64,000 bases of DNA from Arthrobacter sp. MYb213 (lineage in GTDB: Bacteria; Actinomycetota; Actinomycetes; Actinomycetales; Micrococcaceae). Below the pieces are notes generated by a model. The model searched no databases. It worked only from the letters and a program-made list of their open reading frames with translations, and was not told the origin of the DNA. Shown piece after piece: positions 45,112 to 53,247 of this stretch (the stretch's first letter is position 1; each line of letters opens with the position of its first letter). Location: the NCBI RefSeq assembly GCF_002979915.1, contig NZ_PCQA01000006.1, positions 186,001 through 250,000 of the forward strand. Reading direction: 5' to 3'. The position numbers and the translations under genes were made by a program.

Positions 45112-45146
45112 CAAAACCCCACGTTGAAGTTCAACGTGGGGTTTTG
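45112..45146. terminator. Bidirectional terminator hairpin
   Basis: A perfect 16-bp stem (45112-45127 with 45131-45146) with loop AGT and GGGGTTTTG at one end lies between the convergent thiolase and phosphatase genes. Confidence 0.9.
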
Positions 45147-45159
45147 ACCGTTTATTGCC

Positions 45160-45720
45160 CTAGTGCCACAGCGGCTCGCGAGCCACATGATCTGTCAGTA
45201 GCTGAGCTTCCACGCGCAGTACCTGACCATTAGGCACCCACTCATGTCGAGTTCCATGCAGTGCGCTGAGCACCGAACGGATCAGCGAGCCGTGACTGAC
45301 CACCACCACACGCTGGCCCGGATGTTGCACACTGATTTTGAACAACACATTAATGGCGCGTTCCACCAGATGTTCTTCGCTCTCCCCTAGGTCCATGAGG
45401 CGTCGCACGTTTTCCTCGCTCAACCCGGTGACGACGGTGCCCTCCGCGTCGCCGTAATCGCGCTCCATCAGTTCCGGAAACTCTTGCACACGCGGAGCTC
45501 CGAGCAGATCCGCGATGATCTGCGCGGATTGCCGGGCACGGAATAACGGGGACGATACCACCACATCCCAGGGACCGGTTCCGGCAAGTTCCAGCGCCGC
45601 GCCGGTTGCCTGGCGTCGTCCGGTTTCATTCATCGGTAGGTCGCTGCGTCCTTGCAAGCGTCCTGCCCGGTTGGATTCGGTTTCTCCGTGCCTCACGAAG
45701 ACGATCTCTGCTGCATTCAT
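45160..45720 (-). CDS. Histidine phosphatase family protein (phosphoglycerate mutase-like)
   Basis: The 186-residue protein has the RHG motif FVRHGETESNRAGRLQGRSDLPM and the second catalytic His in VVVSHGSLIRSVL. Such enzymes hydrolyse phosphate esters through a phosphohistidine; the substrate is unknown. Its start overlaps the metallophosphoesterase stop (ATGA), and it is the last gene of a coupled three-phosphatase operon. Confidence 0.9.
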   Translation of the reverse strand: MNAAEIVFVRHGETESNRAGRLQGRSDLPMNETGRRQATGAALELAGTGPWDVVVSSPLFRARQSAQIIADLLGAPRVQEFPELMERDYGDAEGTVVTGLSEENVRRLMDLGESEEHLVERAINVLFKISVQHPGQRVVVVSHGSLIRSVLSALHGTRHEWVPNGQVLRVEAQLLTDHVAREPLWH

Positions 45721-46577
45721 GGTGTTCTACCTTTCGAATGCGCCGGAATTCTGGCGCGTGTTGCGTTTTTAGTGGTGCTTGCCTGCTGGTTTTTAGGTTT
45801 ACGTGATCCGTGGCGTACCGGGATCGGGGTGCTGCTCATCGAGTGCGAATCGATCTGGAGCAGCGAGAACCACGAGCCTTCGGGCCCGCTAAGGAACTGC
45901 TGGGGCGCGTACACGTCGGTGTTATACGAGGTCGCCGGCGCCATGTAAACGTTGGTGCCCTTGAGCTGTCCCACGCCAGCCTGGTGAAAATGTCCGCACA
46001 GGATACCGCGCACGTCACTGCCGCTCAGTACCAGCGCAAGATCCTGGGGATTCGCTAGTCCGCGTCCGATCATTCGCTCATTCATCGAATCCACCGGCGG
46101 GTGGTGCAAAGCAATGAGCGAACCACGCGGCGCCGGGACCCGCAACAGGCCCGAGAGCCACTGCAGCTGATCCAGATCCAGCCACCCCTGAGATTCGCGA
46201 TAGCCGCCGCTATCTAACCCGATGATGCGTAGCCCGTTGATCTCGTGGACGGTGTTTGCGATGCGCGGTCCGGTTGAGAGCCGGTAAACGTTAAACGCCT
46301 CGTTGATTGAATCTTGCGGGTCGTGGTTGCCAGGCACGGTAATGATCGGGCAGCCAAGCTTGTCTTGGAACTTGGCGAAAAGTTTGGCCGCCCGGCCGTG
46401 GATCGGTGCCCCGCGGTCAGCAATATCCCCGGTCACCACCACCACGTCGGGATTAAAATGTTTGGCCGAATGCAATGCCGCGCGCAAACGTGCCCAGGCG
46501 TCGATGGTGCCGTGCAGTAGTTTTCCCTCGGCACACAGGTGCGGGTCACTGAGCTGCACCACATTGAGCCTTTTCAT
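45717..46577 (-). CDS. Metallophosphoesterase (CpdA-like cyclic-nucleotide phosphodiesterase family)
   Basis: The protein of about 286 residues has all calcineurin-like metal motifs: QLSDPHLC, VVTGDIADRG, PGNHDPQD, IALHHPP and GILCGHFHQAG. The order and spacing resemble CpdA 3',5'-cAMP phosphodiesterases. The ATG at 46577 overlaps the upstream phosphatase stop. The C-terminal 30 residues are basic and rich in Lys/Arg. Confidence 0.9.
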   Translation of the reverse strand: MKRLNVVQLSDPHLCAEGKLLHGTIDAWARLRAALHSAKHFNPDVVVVTGDIADRGAPIHGRAAKLFAKFQDKLGCPIITVPGNHDPQDSINEAFNVYRLSTGPRIANTVHEINGLRIIGLDSGGYRESQGWLDLDQLQWLSGLLRVPAPRGSLIALHHPPVDSMNERMIGRGLANPQDLALVLSGSDVRGILCGHFHQAGVGQLKGTNVYMAPATSYNTDVYAPQQFLSGPEGSWFSLLQIDSHSMSSTPIPVRHGSRKPKNQQASTTKNATRARIPAHSKGRTP

Positions 46578-47236
46578 GAGCTGGCCGCCAGCGGCCACAC
46601 GGTGCTTGCTGGTGCATCGGTGCCTAGCTCCAGCAGTCGATGAAGTTCGGCCCCGGCCAACCCCTTGCTCAGCAGGTAGCCGGTCACCGACCCATAACTT
46701 TCAACCAGCCAATCCAGGGTGTCATTTATGGTCGCCGCGACTTCTCCGGGCAGACCATAACCCGGTTCACGAACCGCAGACGCATAGTCCGCGATGATCA
46801 ATTCGCGCGCAACTCCCATCGCTTCGAGCAGTAACGCGATCACCAGCCCGGTGCGTTTTCCACCGCTGCGGCAGATCACCGCGGTGTTTCCCTGCGCCGG
46901 CTGCGCGATCACTCTTAGGGCCGCAATCAGGCGTGCCCCACGGCCATCGAGCAAGATCCGCTGGTTCTGACTCAGTGTTCGATCGTTAGGATTTTGCCCA
47001 CAATAGAGCGGGATCCCGCGGTAGCGTAGCCCGGGGATGTCCACCAGTGGTTCGCGTGAAATTTCGCTTGGTTCACGCAGATCAATCAGCGTGGTTATTC
47101 CGCGCTCGCTCAGTTGCCCGGCGTATGCGGCGTCCGTGGCTTGTGGTGCCACACCGCGGTAAATGGTTTTTGTTCCGAACCCCGGAACCGGGCGCAGGCT
47201 CGTGAGTTCGGCAGTTGCGACCTGTAGTGGTGACAT
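46574..47236 (-). CDS. Tyrosine-protein phosphatase family protein (Y_phosphatase3 type)
   Basis: The 220-residue protein has an N-terminal YRGVAPQATDAAYAGQLSERGITTLIDLREPSE block, and the CX5R loop is present as CRSGGKRTG. Members dephosphorylate phosphotyrosine/serine or inositol lipids, for example MptpB-like secreted effectors, though no signal peptide is present here. It is first of the coupled phosphatase trio. Confidence 0.88.
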   Translation of the reverse strand: MSPLQVATAELTSLRPVPGFGTKTIYRGVAPQATDAAYAGQLSERGITTLIDLREPSEISREPLVDIPGLRYRGIPLYCGQNPNDRTLSQNQRILLDGRGARLIAALRVIAQPAQGNTAVICRSGGKRTGLVIALLLEAMGVARELIIADYASAVREPGYGLPGEVAATINDTLDWLVESYGSVTGYLLSKGLAGAELHRLLELGTDAPASTVWPLAASS

Positions 47237-47488
47237 CGTGCTCCCCTTGCCTCAATTCCTTGTGCAATGCTTCCCACCATTGCACCGCAGTGGGTTGGCC
47301 GGCAGATGAACGATGAGCCACCGCGTCATGAACCTACCGAGAAAAACGGTTAATCTGGCCGGTTTTGCGGGCGTTGAGCCGGTTTTTGCCATATTGGCCC
47401 GGCGCTCGAGTCCGTTGTGAACGGCAAGTAGGCTCTAAAACGACTAACCTTGAGAGCAAGAGTGTTCATTTCCCAAGGAGTTAAACTC

Positions 47489-48439
47489 ATGACCGGCAGC
47501 AAAGTCGTAGCCTTTGGCCATTTCCAGCCTGAGCGCATCGTACCCAACACCGAGTTGGAAACGCTGGTCGAGACCAGCGACGAGTGGATTACCCGCCGCG
47601 TAGGGATTCAAGAGCGTCGCTGGGGAACCGGCGTCGAGACCGTTGATTCGATGGCGATCAAGGCTGCAAAGATGGCTTTGGACAATGCCCCGGACATCAA
47701 CGCCGAAGACATCGACCTGATCATCGTCGCCACCTGCACCGCGACGGATCGCACCCCGCATATGGCCGCCCGCGTAGCCCTAGGTCTTGGCATGGATCAG
47801 GGTCCGGCCACCATGGATCTGAACGCCGCCTGCTCCGGGTTCGCTCACGCGGTAGGCATGGCACAGGGTGCCATCGCCGCCGGCAGTGCCACCAAGACAC
47901 TTGTGATCGGCTCGGAAATGCTCACCGATTACACCGATTTCACCGATCGCAGCACCTGCGTGTTGACCGCGGACGGCGCCGGGGCATTCATCATTACCGC
48001 CTCGGACACCGCAGAAATTTCGCCCGTGGTCTGGGGTTCGGTTCCTTCGCTGTCCGACGCGGTACGCATCGAGGCGGACAACGACATGAAGTTCGCGCAG
48101 AATGGGCAGAGCGTTTACCGCTGGACCGTCACCCAGCTGCCAAAGATCGCTTCGAAGATCATCGACCGTGCGGGCATGAAGCCCGAAGACCTGGATGCGA
48201 TCATCCTGCACCAGGCTAACCTGCGCATCATCGAGCCGCTGGCCGAGAAGATCGGTGCACCGAACGCTCGCGTGGCCACCGACGTGGTCTACTCCGGCAA
48301 CACCTCGGCCGCCTCAATGCCGCTGGCGCTGTCCAAGCTGATGGCTTCCGATGAGCCTCTGGCCTCGGGCGACAAGGCTTTGCTCTTCGCCTTTGGTGGC
48401 GGCCTGTCCTACGCCGGACAGATCATCACCATTCCTTAA
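47489..48439 (+). CDS. 3-oxoacyl-ACP synthase III-family protein (FabH-like)
   Basis: The 316-residue condensing enzyme has the triad Cys115 (NAACSGFAHA), His241 (LHQANLRIIEP) and Asn271 (YSGNTSAASMP), plus TADGAGAFII. It starts fatty-acid or polyketide-like chains by condensing acyl-CoA with malonyl-ACP. It is monocistronic, away from fabD/acpP/fabF, so it may be an accessory FabH. The ATG at 47489 follows AAGGAG. Confidence 0.92.
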   Translation: MTGSKVVAFGHFQPERIVPNTELETLVETSDEWITRRVGIQERRWGTGVETVDSMAIKAAKMALDNAPDINAEDIDLIIVATCTATDRTPHMAARVALGLGMDQGPATMDLNAACSGFAHAVGMAQGAIAAGSATKTLVIGSEMLTDYTDFTDRSTCVLTADGAGAFIITASDTAEISPVVWGSVPSLSDAVRIEADNDMKFAQNGQSVYRWTVTQLPKIASKIIDRAGMKPEDLDAIILHQANLRIIEPLAEKIGAPNARVATDVVYSGNTSAASMPLALSKLMASDEPLASGDKALLFAFGGGLSYAGQIITIP

Positions 48440-48460
48440 GCGCAATTTACCGCAGAGGGT

Positions 48461-48484
48461 ATGCACGGGCTTGAGCCTGTGCAT
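48461..48484. terminator. Stem-loop after the FabH-like gene
   Basis: An 11-bp stem with one G:T pair (ATGCACGGGCT with AGCCTGTGCAT) lies 20 bp after the stop. A T-run is lacking, so termination is likely but weaker than at other hairpins here. Confidence 0.5.
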
Positions 48485-49722
48485 GCCCATCGCTTTGAGC
48501 TCTCCATGCATCTTCAGCGCTATTTCAAGCGTCCTACGCTCCTTGTTGGTGTTTAGTTCTCCTCCACGGCATCAAAACCGCCACACTAAGGTATTTAATT
48601 CAGCGGTCTGGTTCCATCGAACGCGCGGCGATGTTAGCCCCTGAATTCTTCTATCTCCGTTAATCCGCGATCGCACAGTACTGAAACTTTTCTGCGGTAG
48701 TTGAGCTACGCCACGGTTGCAAGAGCAAAGGGCCGCTTCCCGCGCAGGACCCAGCTCAAGTCCTGGTAGTCCGTCGAGTAAAGTCTGCGCGGATTCGAAT
48801 CCAGTCATTTTCTTCCCCCTGGACGATGTCTTCTCCGCAGGGCATCGACGATAACCTGAATCATGCCAAGAGTGACGAAGGTCGGCCTCCGTTCAGTCAA
48901 TAGATTGAGCATTTAGGAGTCCTCTTCAAGCGACCTCCGAAGCACCTCGGAACCGGGTACTACCTGCAAACCACCAGGGCACCACACTATGACCAAGCCT
49001 CATGGGGCAAGAGCCTTGACCATGAAACAGTCAATCCAATTTGTTAGCATGCCATTCAGGATGACCAATGAAATAAATCCCCATCGACACTGCGGTCTTA
49101 GCGCACTGACCTAGGCATTATCCGAGCCTGAACCTAGTCCATTTGGGGATTCTGAGTCCAGGGTTTCTCCCAGCCTGATACCAGTCGATATATCCACGAT
49201 GAACAGCAAATCTGCGGTTTAGCATTCAACAGCTGGACCATCAAGGATTCCCTGGCCCTCGAAGCTTCGGAATTACCCTAAGTCAAGATTCATCGCCGGT
49301 AAGCACTTTCTCAAGAGAGACTCAAGAGCGCCCAGATCCTCTATAAAAGTGTGGAGTTAATTAGCTGGGCTAAATAATTTCGCACCCCTGGTTACATGTT
49401 CCGTTTGACCCTATAGTTCATCCATTTTTAGGGTTCAAGGGTCATGAATCTTTGTCGTCTGGGTCTTTGCACAAAAGAGTAAGAACTGTCCGCAAGTATT
49501 CGTTTCTCGCGTTTTGAGACTTTGAAATATTCCTCGACAAGAACTTCTTCGAATCGAGGAACAGCGCACATAGTTCCTCTGATTTATCAGTCCATCGCAG
49601 AATAGAATCTAAAAGATGTGCTTGACGTCACATGTAAACAATGGAAGTGTGGCTCTTGTACAAATGCTGTTGCGAATAAGGACTAGTCGAACCAGCATTC
49701 ATCCAGAGAAAGCGTGCGCACC
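48485..49722. other. Long gene-free, AT-richer stretch before the peptide cluster
   Basis: More than 1.2 kb carry no supportable gene, unusual in this dense window. A minus-strand 78-codon frame (48572-48808) has a GGGGGAAG ribosome site but no family resemblance. AT-rich parts (49340-49380, 49600-49700) and TTGACG at 49622, inside the palindrome TGACGTCA (49623-49630), could belong to the cluster promoter. No -10 box with good spacing was found. The stretch may be decayed DNA left by insertion of the cluster. Confidence 0.5.
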
Positions 49723-49845
49723 ATGAGTAACACTTCTGACACCGCTACGACGATTGAGCAGTCTATCGAGATCGAAGATCTAATCATTACTGATGAAGAC
49801 CTGATGGATGTACAGCTTCGGGCTCGAATGGATGTCGGTCACTAA
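49723..49845 (+). CDS. Putative RiPP precursor peptide (40 aa)
   Basis: This short gene encodes 40 residues. The first 30 are Ser/Thr-rich and then strongly acidic (IEQSIEIEDLIITDEDLMDV); the last ten are QLRARMDVGH, with two Arg and one His. An acidic, hydrophobic leader followed by a short core of different character is the typical shape of ribosomal-peptide precursors. A GAGAAAG ribosome site lies about ten bases upstream. It is followed by a perfect hairpin and then by an operon of three JmjC oxygenases, an arginase-family enzyme and an exporter, whose known chemistries act on Arg, His or Asp. The maturation site is unknown. Confidence 0.7.
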   Translation: MSNTSDTATTIEQSIEIEDLIITDEDLMDVQLRARMDVGH

Positions 49846-49856
49846 GCCAGTTTCAT

Positions 49857-49894
49857 CAATCCAGCCTCGGTCGCAGAATACTGAGGCTGGATTG
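49857..49894 (+). terminator. Attenuator-like hairpin between precursor and enzyme genes
   Basis: A perfect 12-bp stem (CAATCCAGCCTC 49857-49868 with GAGGCTGGATTG 49883-49894) sits between the peptide gene and the first oxygenase. Without a long T-run it probably terminates only part of the transcripts or stabilises the peptide mRNA, giving more precursor than enzyme. Confidence 0.7.
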
Positions 49895-49911
49895 GTTCGA
49901 GAAAGTACAGG

Positions 49912-51072
49912 ATGACTACGATTAAAAACGATGCTTGGTCGCGATTTGCACAAGAGCATGGGCCGGACTTTGCAACGGTGAAGTATATTCCCTCGCTTGT
50001 CACTGAACCCGAAGCAGTAGCCTCCGCGATCGGTCATTCTTTAAAGAATGCGACCGATCCCCACGTGCATGAAGCTACAGGACTCCCTCGGATCAGGGTT
50101 TTCGGTCCTTCTCAGCTAGATTATGAGGCCTCAGAAGCAGTAGTACATTCCAAATACGATGGCTCCAATCTGGTCGATTGGCTACAAGTAGTTACGGGCC
50201 GCAAAGATGTGTGCGCCGCGTTCAATGGGGTGGAGACCTGGTCGTCAAAAACCCGTTCCATCATCTATCGAAGTATTGTCGAGCCGATGGTCACGGCTTG
50301 TGGTGTTCCACCACGAGGATTAGACTTTTATTCTTTTATTGCGATGTCCGGGTTCACTCCCTTCGGCATACATTCGGATCCCGAGCCGTCATTTATTTTC
50401 CATCTGGGGCCAAACACGAAAACTGTGTGGGTTTGGGAAAAAGACACGTTACCGAAATTGCCGGATAATCGCGAGATCAGCCTCCATACGGACAAATATC
50501 TGAAGTCTGCCGATCATGAGTTCACGCTCGGCCCTGGAGATTTCTTATGCATACCCGCAGGTCGTTTTCATCTATTCCGAAACAATGGACCGGCTGTCTT
50601 TCTAGGAATGTCCTACTATCGGGAGAATAACCACGACGAATTGCTTCAAGCAATTTCAGCGCTGGTCCGCCGGTCAGGAGATCAACACGACCCCGTGAAC
50701 ACAGCTCTGGCTGCGGCTGCTAATGGTGAAATCCGTCGTGAACTGGATCGCCGTCAATCTCAACGTTTAAGCAGGGGCCATCTGGGGCCTTATCGAATAT
50801 TGCCAGTTGAACTCTTTAACGTCGACCTCCCCGCTGAATGCCTAGATGTCCCTTTCACTGTCAACAACAACCAAATTTCGGTCATGGGCCAGAGTCTTTC
50901 GATACCAGAGAATATCTCAAATGAAGATATCTCTCGCTTTTTCCAACCGGGAAAAGTACTCCGGGCTGTCGACCTTCAAAAACTAACGGATGATTCTTCC
51001 GCGGGGAACGCTCTCTTTATTGCATTACTACGTGTGGGTGCAACCTTCCAGACTGCTGAGGTAGGTTCATGA
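49912..51072 (+). CDS. JmjC/cupin-like 2-oxoglutarate oxygenase 1 of the peptide cluster
   Basis: The 386-residue protein shows an iron facial triad His154-x-Asp156 (FGIHSDPEPSFIFHLG) and His220 (PGDFLCIPAGRFHLFRN) in a double-stranded beta-helix. About 160 further C-terminal residues are helical or winged-helix-like. Fe(II)/2-oxoglutarate oxygenases of this type hydroxylate amino-acid side chains. Its HSD site is clearly different from the other two oxygenases in the operon, so each may modify a different residue. Its ATG follows ACAGG; its stop overlaps the next gene (ATGA). Confidence 0.8.
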   Translation: MTTIKNDAWSRFAQEHGPDFATVKYIPSLVTEPEAVASAIGHSLKNATDPHVHEATGLPRIRVFGPSQLDYEASEAVVHSKYDGSNLVDWLQVVTGRKDVCAAFNGVETWSSKTRSIIYRSIVEPMVTACGVPPRGLDFYSFIAMSGFTPFGIHSDPEPSFIFHLGPNTKTVWVWEKDTLPKLPDNREISLHTDKYLKSADHEFTLGPGDFLCIPAGRFHLFRNNGPAVFLGMSYYRENNHDELLQAISALVRRSGDQHDPVNTALAAAANGEIRRELDRRQSQRLSRGHLGPYRILPVELFNVDLPAECLDVPFTVNNNQISVMGQSLSIPENISNEDISRFFQPGKVLRAVDLQKLTDDSSAGNALFIALLRVGATFQTAEVGS

Positions 51073-52106
51073 GTACCTGGGAAGCAGTTCAAGCAGCACT
51101 AGGTGTGGAATTATTTCCCTTCGGCGAATTTAGGTCAGGTCATGTAGATCCTTCGACTCTGACGGCTTTGGGCTGGCCCTCTGTCAACCGCATAATCAAG
51201 TACTCGAATTTCGAACCGGGAACCATCAAAGTAGTTCCGGAGACGGATCTGGACCCCGGACTCTACATTGAAGCGAAAATGGGTGGCGGAACGATTATTG
51301 AACGTCAGCCAAGAACTAGGCCCTTCACTGAACTACTCCGGGAAGGGGCAACCCTTGTACTCAACAAAGCAGATCGGGCCTTACCTGAGCTTTCTGACTT
51401 CGTAGAACGGTTGATGTATACACAAAATGAAGCGGCCTGGGCCAACGGATATGCGTGCTGGTCCAAGAATTCGGCTTTTGGGCGGCATGCCGATTCCCAC
51501 GACACCATAATTGTGCAAACGGAAGGTCGAAAGCATTGGCGCGTATACCGCGGCAATGGATCTGACGCCGAGCTAGTCTTCGACGATATTCTTGAAATCG
51601 GTGACTTTATACATGTTCCTGTCGGCTGGGATCACGAAGTAACAGGTGTCGGATGCGAAAGTCTTCATTGGACTTTCGGCGTTGCTCATACCTCGCGCAC
51701 CGAAACGATAAAAGAACTCATTAATTTCGGATGGAGTCTTGGCCAAATCGATCGTTTGACTGAGGAATCCCTACGCGGTCGTCTTTTACACTTGCGCGGA
51801 GAACTTAGCACAGAACACCGAAAAGGACTCTCACTCCCGTGGCGCGTACATGACTCCTCATTAAGTGGCGCAGTCATCCGCTGGGCTGGACGCTTCAAGC
51901 CCAGCTTAGAAATTAAAGAAGAACAGTTCCATATCAGAGGGTTAGGGAAACTGGTAAAACTCCCATTGACCATGCGACCTGTTCTCGAAGTGCTCATTTC
52001 TGGTGAGGGCTTGCACTTTGATAGCTTGCCTAACTCCGCGCAGGAAGTCGTACTTTCCATGTTTATCGCCGAGCTATTGATTGCGGAGCATGCAGACCAA
52101 AAATAA
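51069..52106 (+). CDS. JmjC oxygenase 2, ribosomal-oxygenase (YcfD/ROX)-like
   Basis: The 345-residue protein has the ROX-type core FGRHADSHDTIIVQTEGRKHWRVY with His140 and Asp142, then DFIHVPVGWDHEV with His189, and a C-terminal winged-helix-like segment. Known relatives (YcfD, MINA53, NO66) hydroxylate Arg or His on ribosomal proteins. Here the likely substrate is the short Arg/His-containing peptide encoded upstream. It overlaps its upstream neighbour by four bases and the arginase gene by about 17 bases. Confidence 0.85.
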   Translation: MSTWEAVQAALGVELFPFGEFRSGHVDPSTLTALGWPSVNRIIKYSNFEPGTIKVVPETDLDPGLYIEAKMGGGTIIERQPRTRPFTELLREGATLVLNKADRALPELSDFVERLMYTQNEAAWANGYACWSKNSAFGRHADSHDTIIVQTEGRKHWRVYRGNGSDAELVFDDILEIGDFIHVPVGWDHEVTGVGCESLHWTFGVAHTSRTETIKELINFGWSLGQIDRLTEESLRGRLLHLRGELSTEHRKGLSLPWRVHDSSLSGAVIRWAGRFKPSLEIKEEQFHIRGLGKLVKLPLTMRPVLEVLISGEGLHFDSLPNSAQEVVLSMFIAELLIAEHADQK

Positions 52107-53247
52107 TGCAACTAACGACGTTGAGTGGGTGTGGCATCCCGCATTGCTCGAACAAGACTCAAAACTCTTTAATCCAGCCGAGGGTTCTTCTCTGGAATTA
52201 AACGAGGCAGTGTTAAAACTTCGTGCCCGCTCTTCTGTCGCGCGTTCAGAACTAAACCCTGAAGTTTTCGACAAACTTAGTCGCTGTCGTTTCCTTATCC
52301 CCAAAGAATGTGCGCTCGTTGCAACGCATGGACTCCTAAAATCAGCCAAACCCGTCGTCGAAGTCGAATGCGCTCAACATTCGACACCTTGGGGCCTGAT
52401 TGGTGCGGGTGTTTGGCAAAACCCCGACCCAGATCTCGCAGTTCACGACGTGCTCGCCGGACTCCGCCGCGGACTGCAACGCTCTCTCGCTACCGTCACA
52501 AATGCCAATTCTTGGGACTGGAATGAGATGAGCACTGCGGAAAATCCTCCTTGTAGCGTCGTTGACCATGGAAATCTTATCGTTGATTCGCGCGTTGACA
52601 CGGCACAAGACATCGCAACCAGACTTTTAGCGGCAACGCGCACAGTTGGTGCCCAAGGCCACAACCCAGTTGTCATCGGCGGAGATCATTCTATTGCCTA
52701 TCCCGTTATCACTGCGCAACGAGAACGATGGCAGCAGCTAGTAGTGGTGCACCTAGATGCCCACGCAGATGCTCGTCCAATTCCTCAAGGACAAGAGACT
52801 GCTGATTGTGGAAACTTCGTCACTTGGTGTTTGGCAGACGAGCCGGACTTGCCATGGCTAACTCTTGGAGTGCGCGGTTACGACCCAGAGTTTTCGATGT
52901 CTTCACCTTCAAATGCAAAGCATGTCTCCTTTATCAAAGCATCAGATCTTGGATCTAAACAATGTTTCGATGAAATTGACCGGCATTGCCAGGGACGCCC
53001 AGTGCATCTGAGTATCGATATCGATGTCCTTGATCCGGTCTTCGCACCTGAGGTTGCTTACCCGGCCATTGGAGGGGCGGATCCAGACATTATTAAGGAA
53101 ATTATCAACCGAATAAGTTCAACGGGAACAATCGTAGGAGTCGATTTCACCGAGGTTTGCGGCCCAATGACCCGACGAAATTTGGCTGCAATGCATGCCA
53201 TAGACATGCTCACTCACATTTTAACGCCGAAAAGGACTATTTCTTGA
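52090..53247 (+). CDS. Arginase/ureohydrolase-family protein, candidate peptide arginase
   Basis: The protein of about 385 residues has the full binuclear-manganese site of ureohydrolases: VIGGDHSIAYP, VVHLDAHADARP and SIDIDVLDPVFAP (His200, Asp223, His225, Asp227, Asp310, Asp312). An N-terminal extension of about 90 residues (WVWHPALLEQDSKLFNP..., ELNPEVFDKLSRCRFLIP) is absent from metabolic arginases and could bind the peptide leader. Peptide arginases convert Arg to ornithine in some RiPPs; that role is inferred here from the Arg-bearing precursor. The ATG at 52090 lies inside the previous gene; a TTG at 52081 is possible. Confidence 0.83.
   Translation: MQTKNNATNDVEWVWHPALLEQDSKLFNPAEGSSLELNEAVLKLRARSSVARSELNPEVFDKLSRCRFLIPKECALVATHGLLKSAKPVVEVECAQHSTPWGLIGAGVWQNPDPDLAVHDVLAGLRRGLQRSLATVTNANSWDWNEMSTAENPPCSVVDHGNLIVDSRVDTAQDIATRLLAATRTVGAQGHNPVVIGGDHSIAYPVITAQRERWQQLVVVHLDAHADARPIPQGQETADCGNFVTWCLADEPDLPWLTLGVRGYDPEFSMSSPSNAKHVSFIKASDLGSKQCFDEIDRHCQGRPVHLSIDIDVLDPVFAPEVAYPAIGGADPDIIKEIINRISSTGTIVGVDFTEVCGPMTRRNLAAMHAIDMLTHILTPKRTIS

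Noticed and set aside
48790-48805. GGATTCGAATCC resembling a tRNA T-arm
   Set aside because: The closing pair of the T-loop is mismatched and no acceptor, D or anticodon arm can be found around it.
48572-48808. 78-codon minus-strand ORF with a good GGGGGAAG ribosome site in the gene desert
   Set aside because: No recognisable domain, atypical composition and no conserved neighbour; kept only as a remark in the intergenic entry.
49060-49116. 17-codon ORF as a second precursor peptide
   Set aside because: No ribosome site and no leader-like composition; very short ORFs of this kind occur by chance.
49406-49444. TGACCCT...AGGGTCA inverted repeat as a promoter operator
   Set aside because: The spacer is 25 nt, it lies about 280 bp before the peptide gene, and no promoter elements are tied to it.
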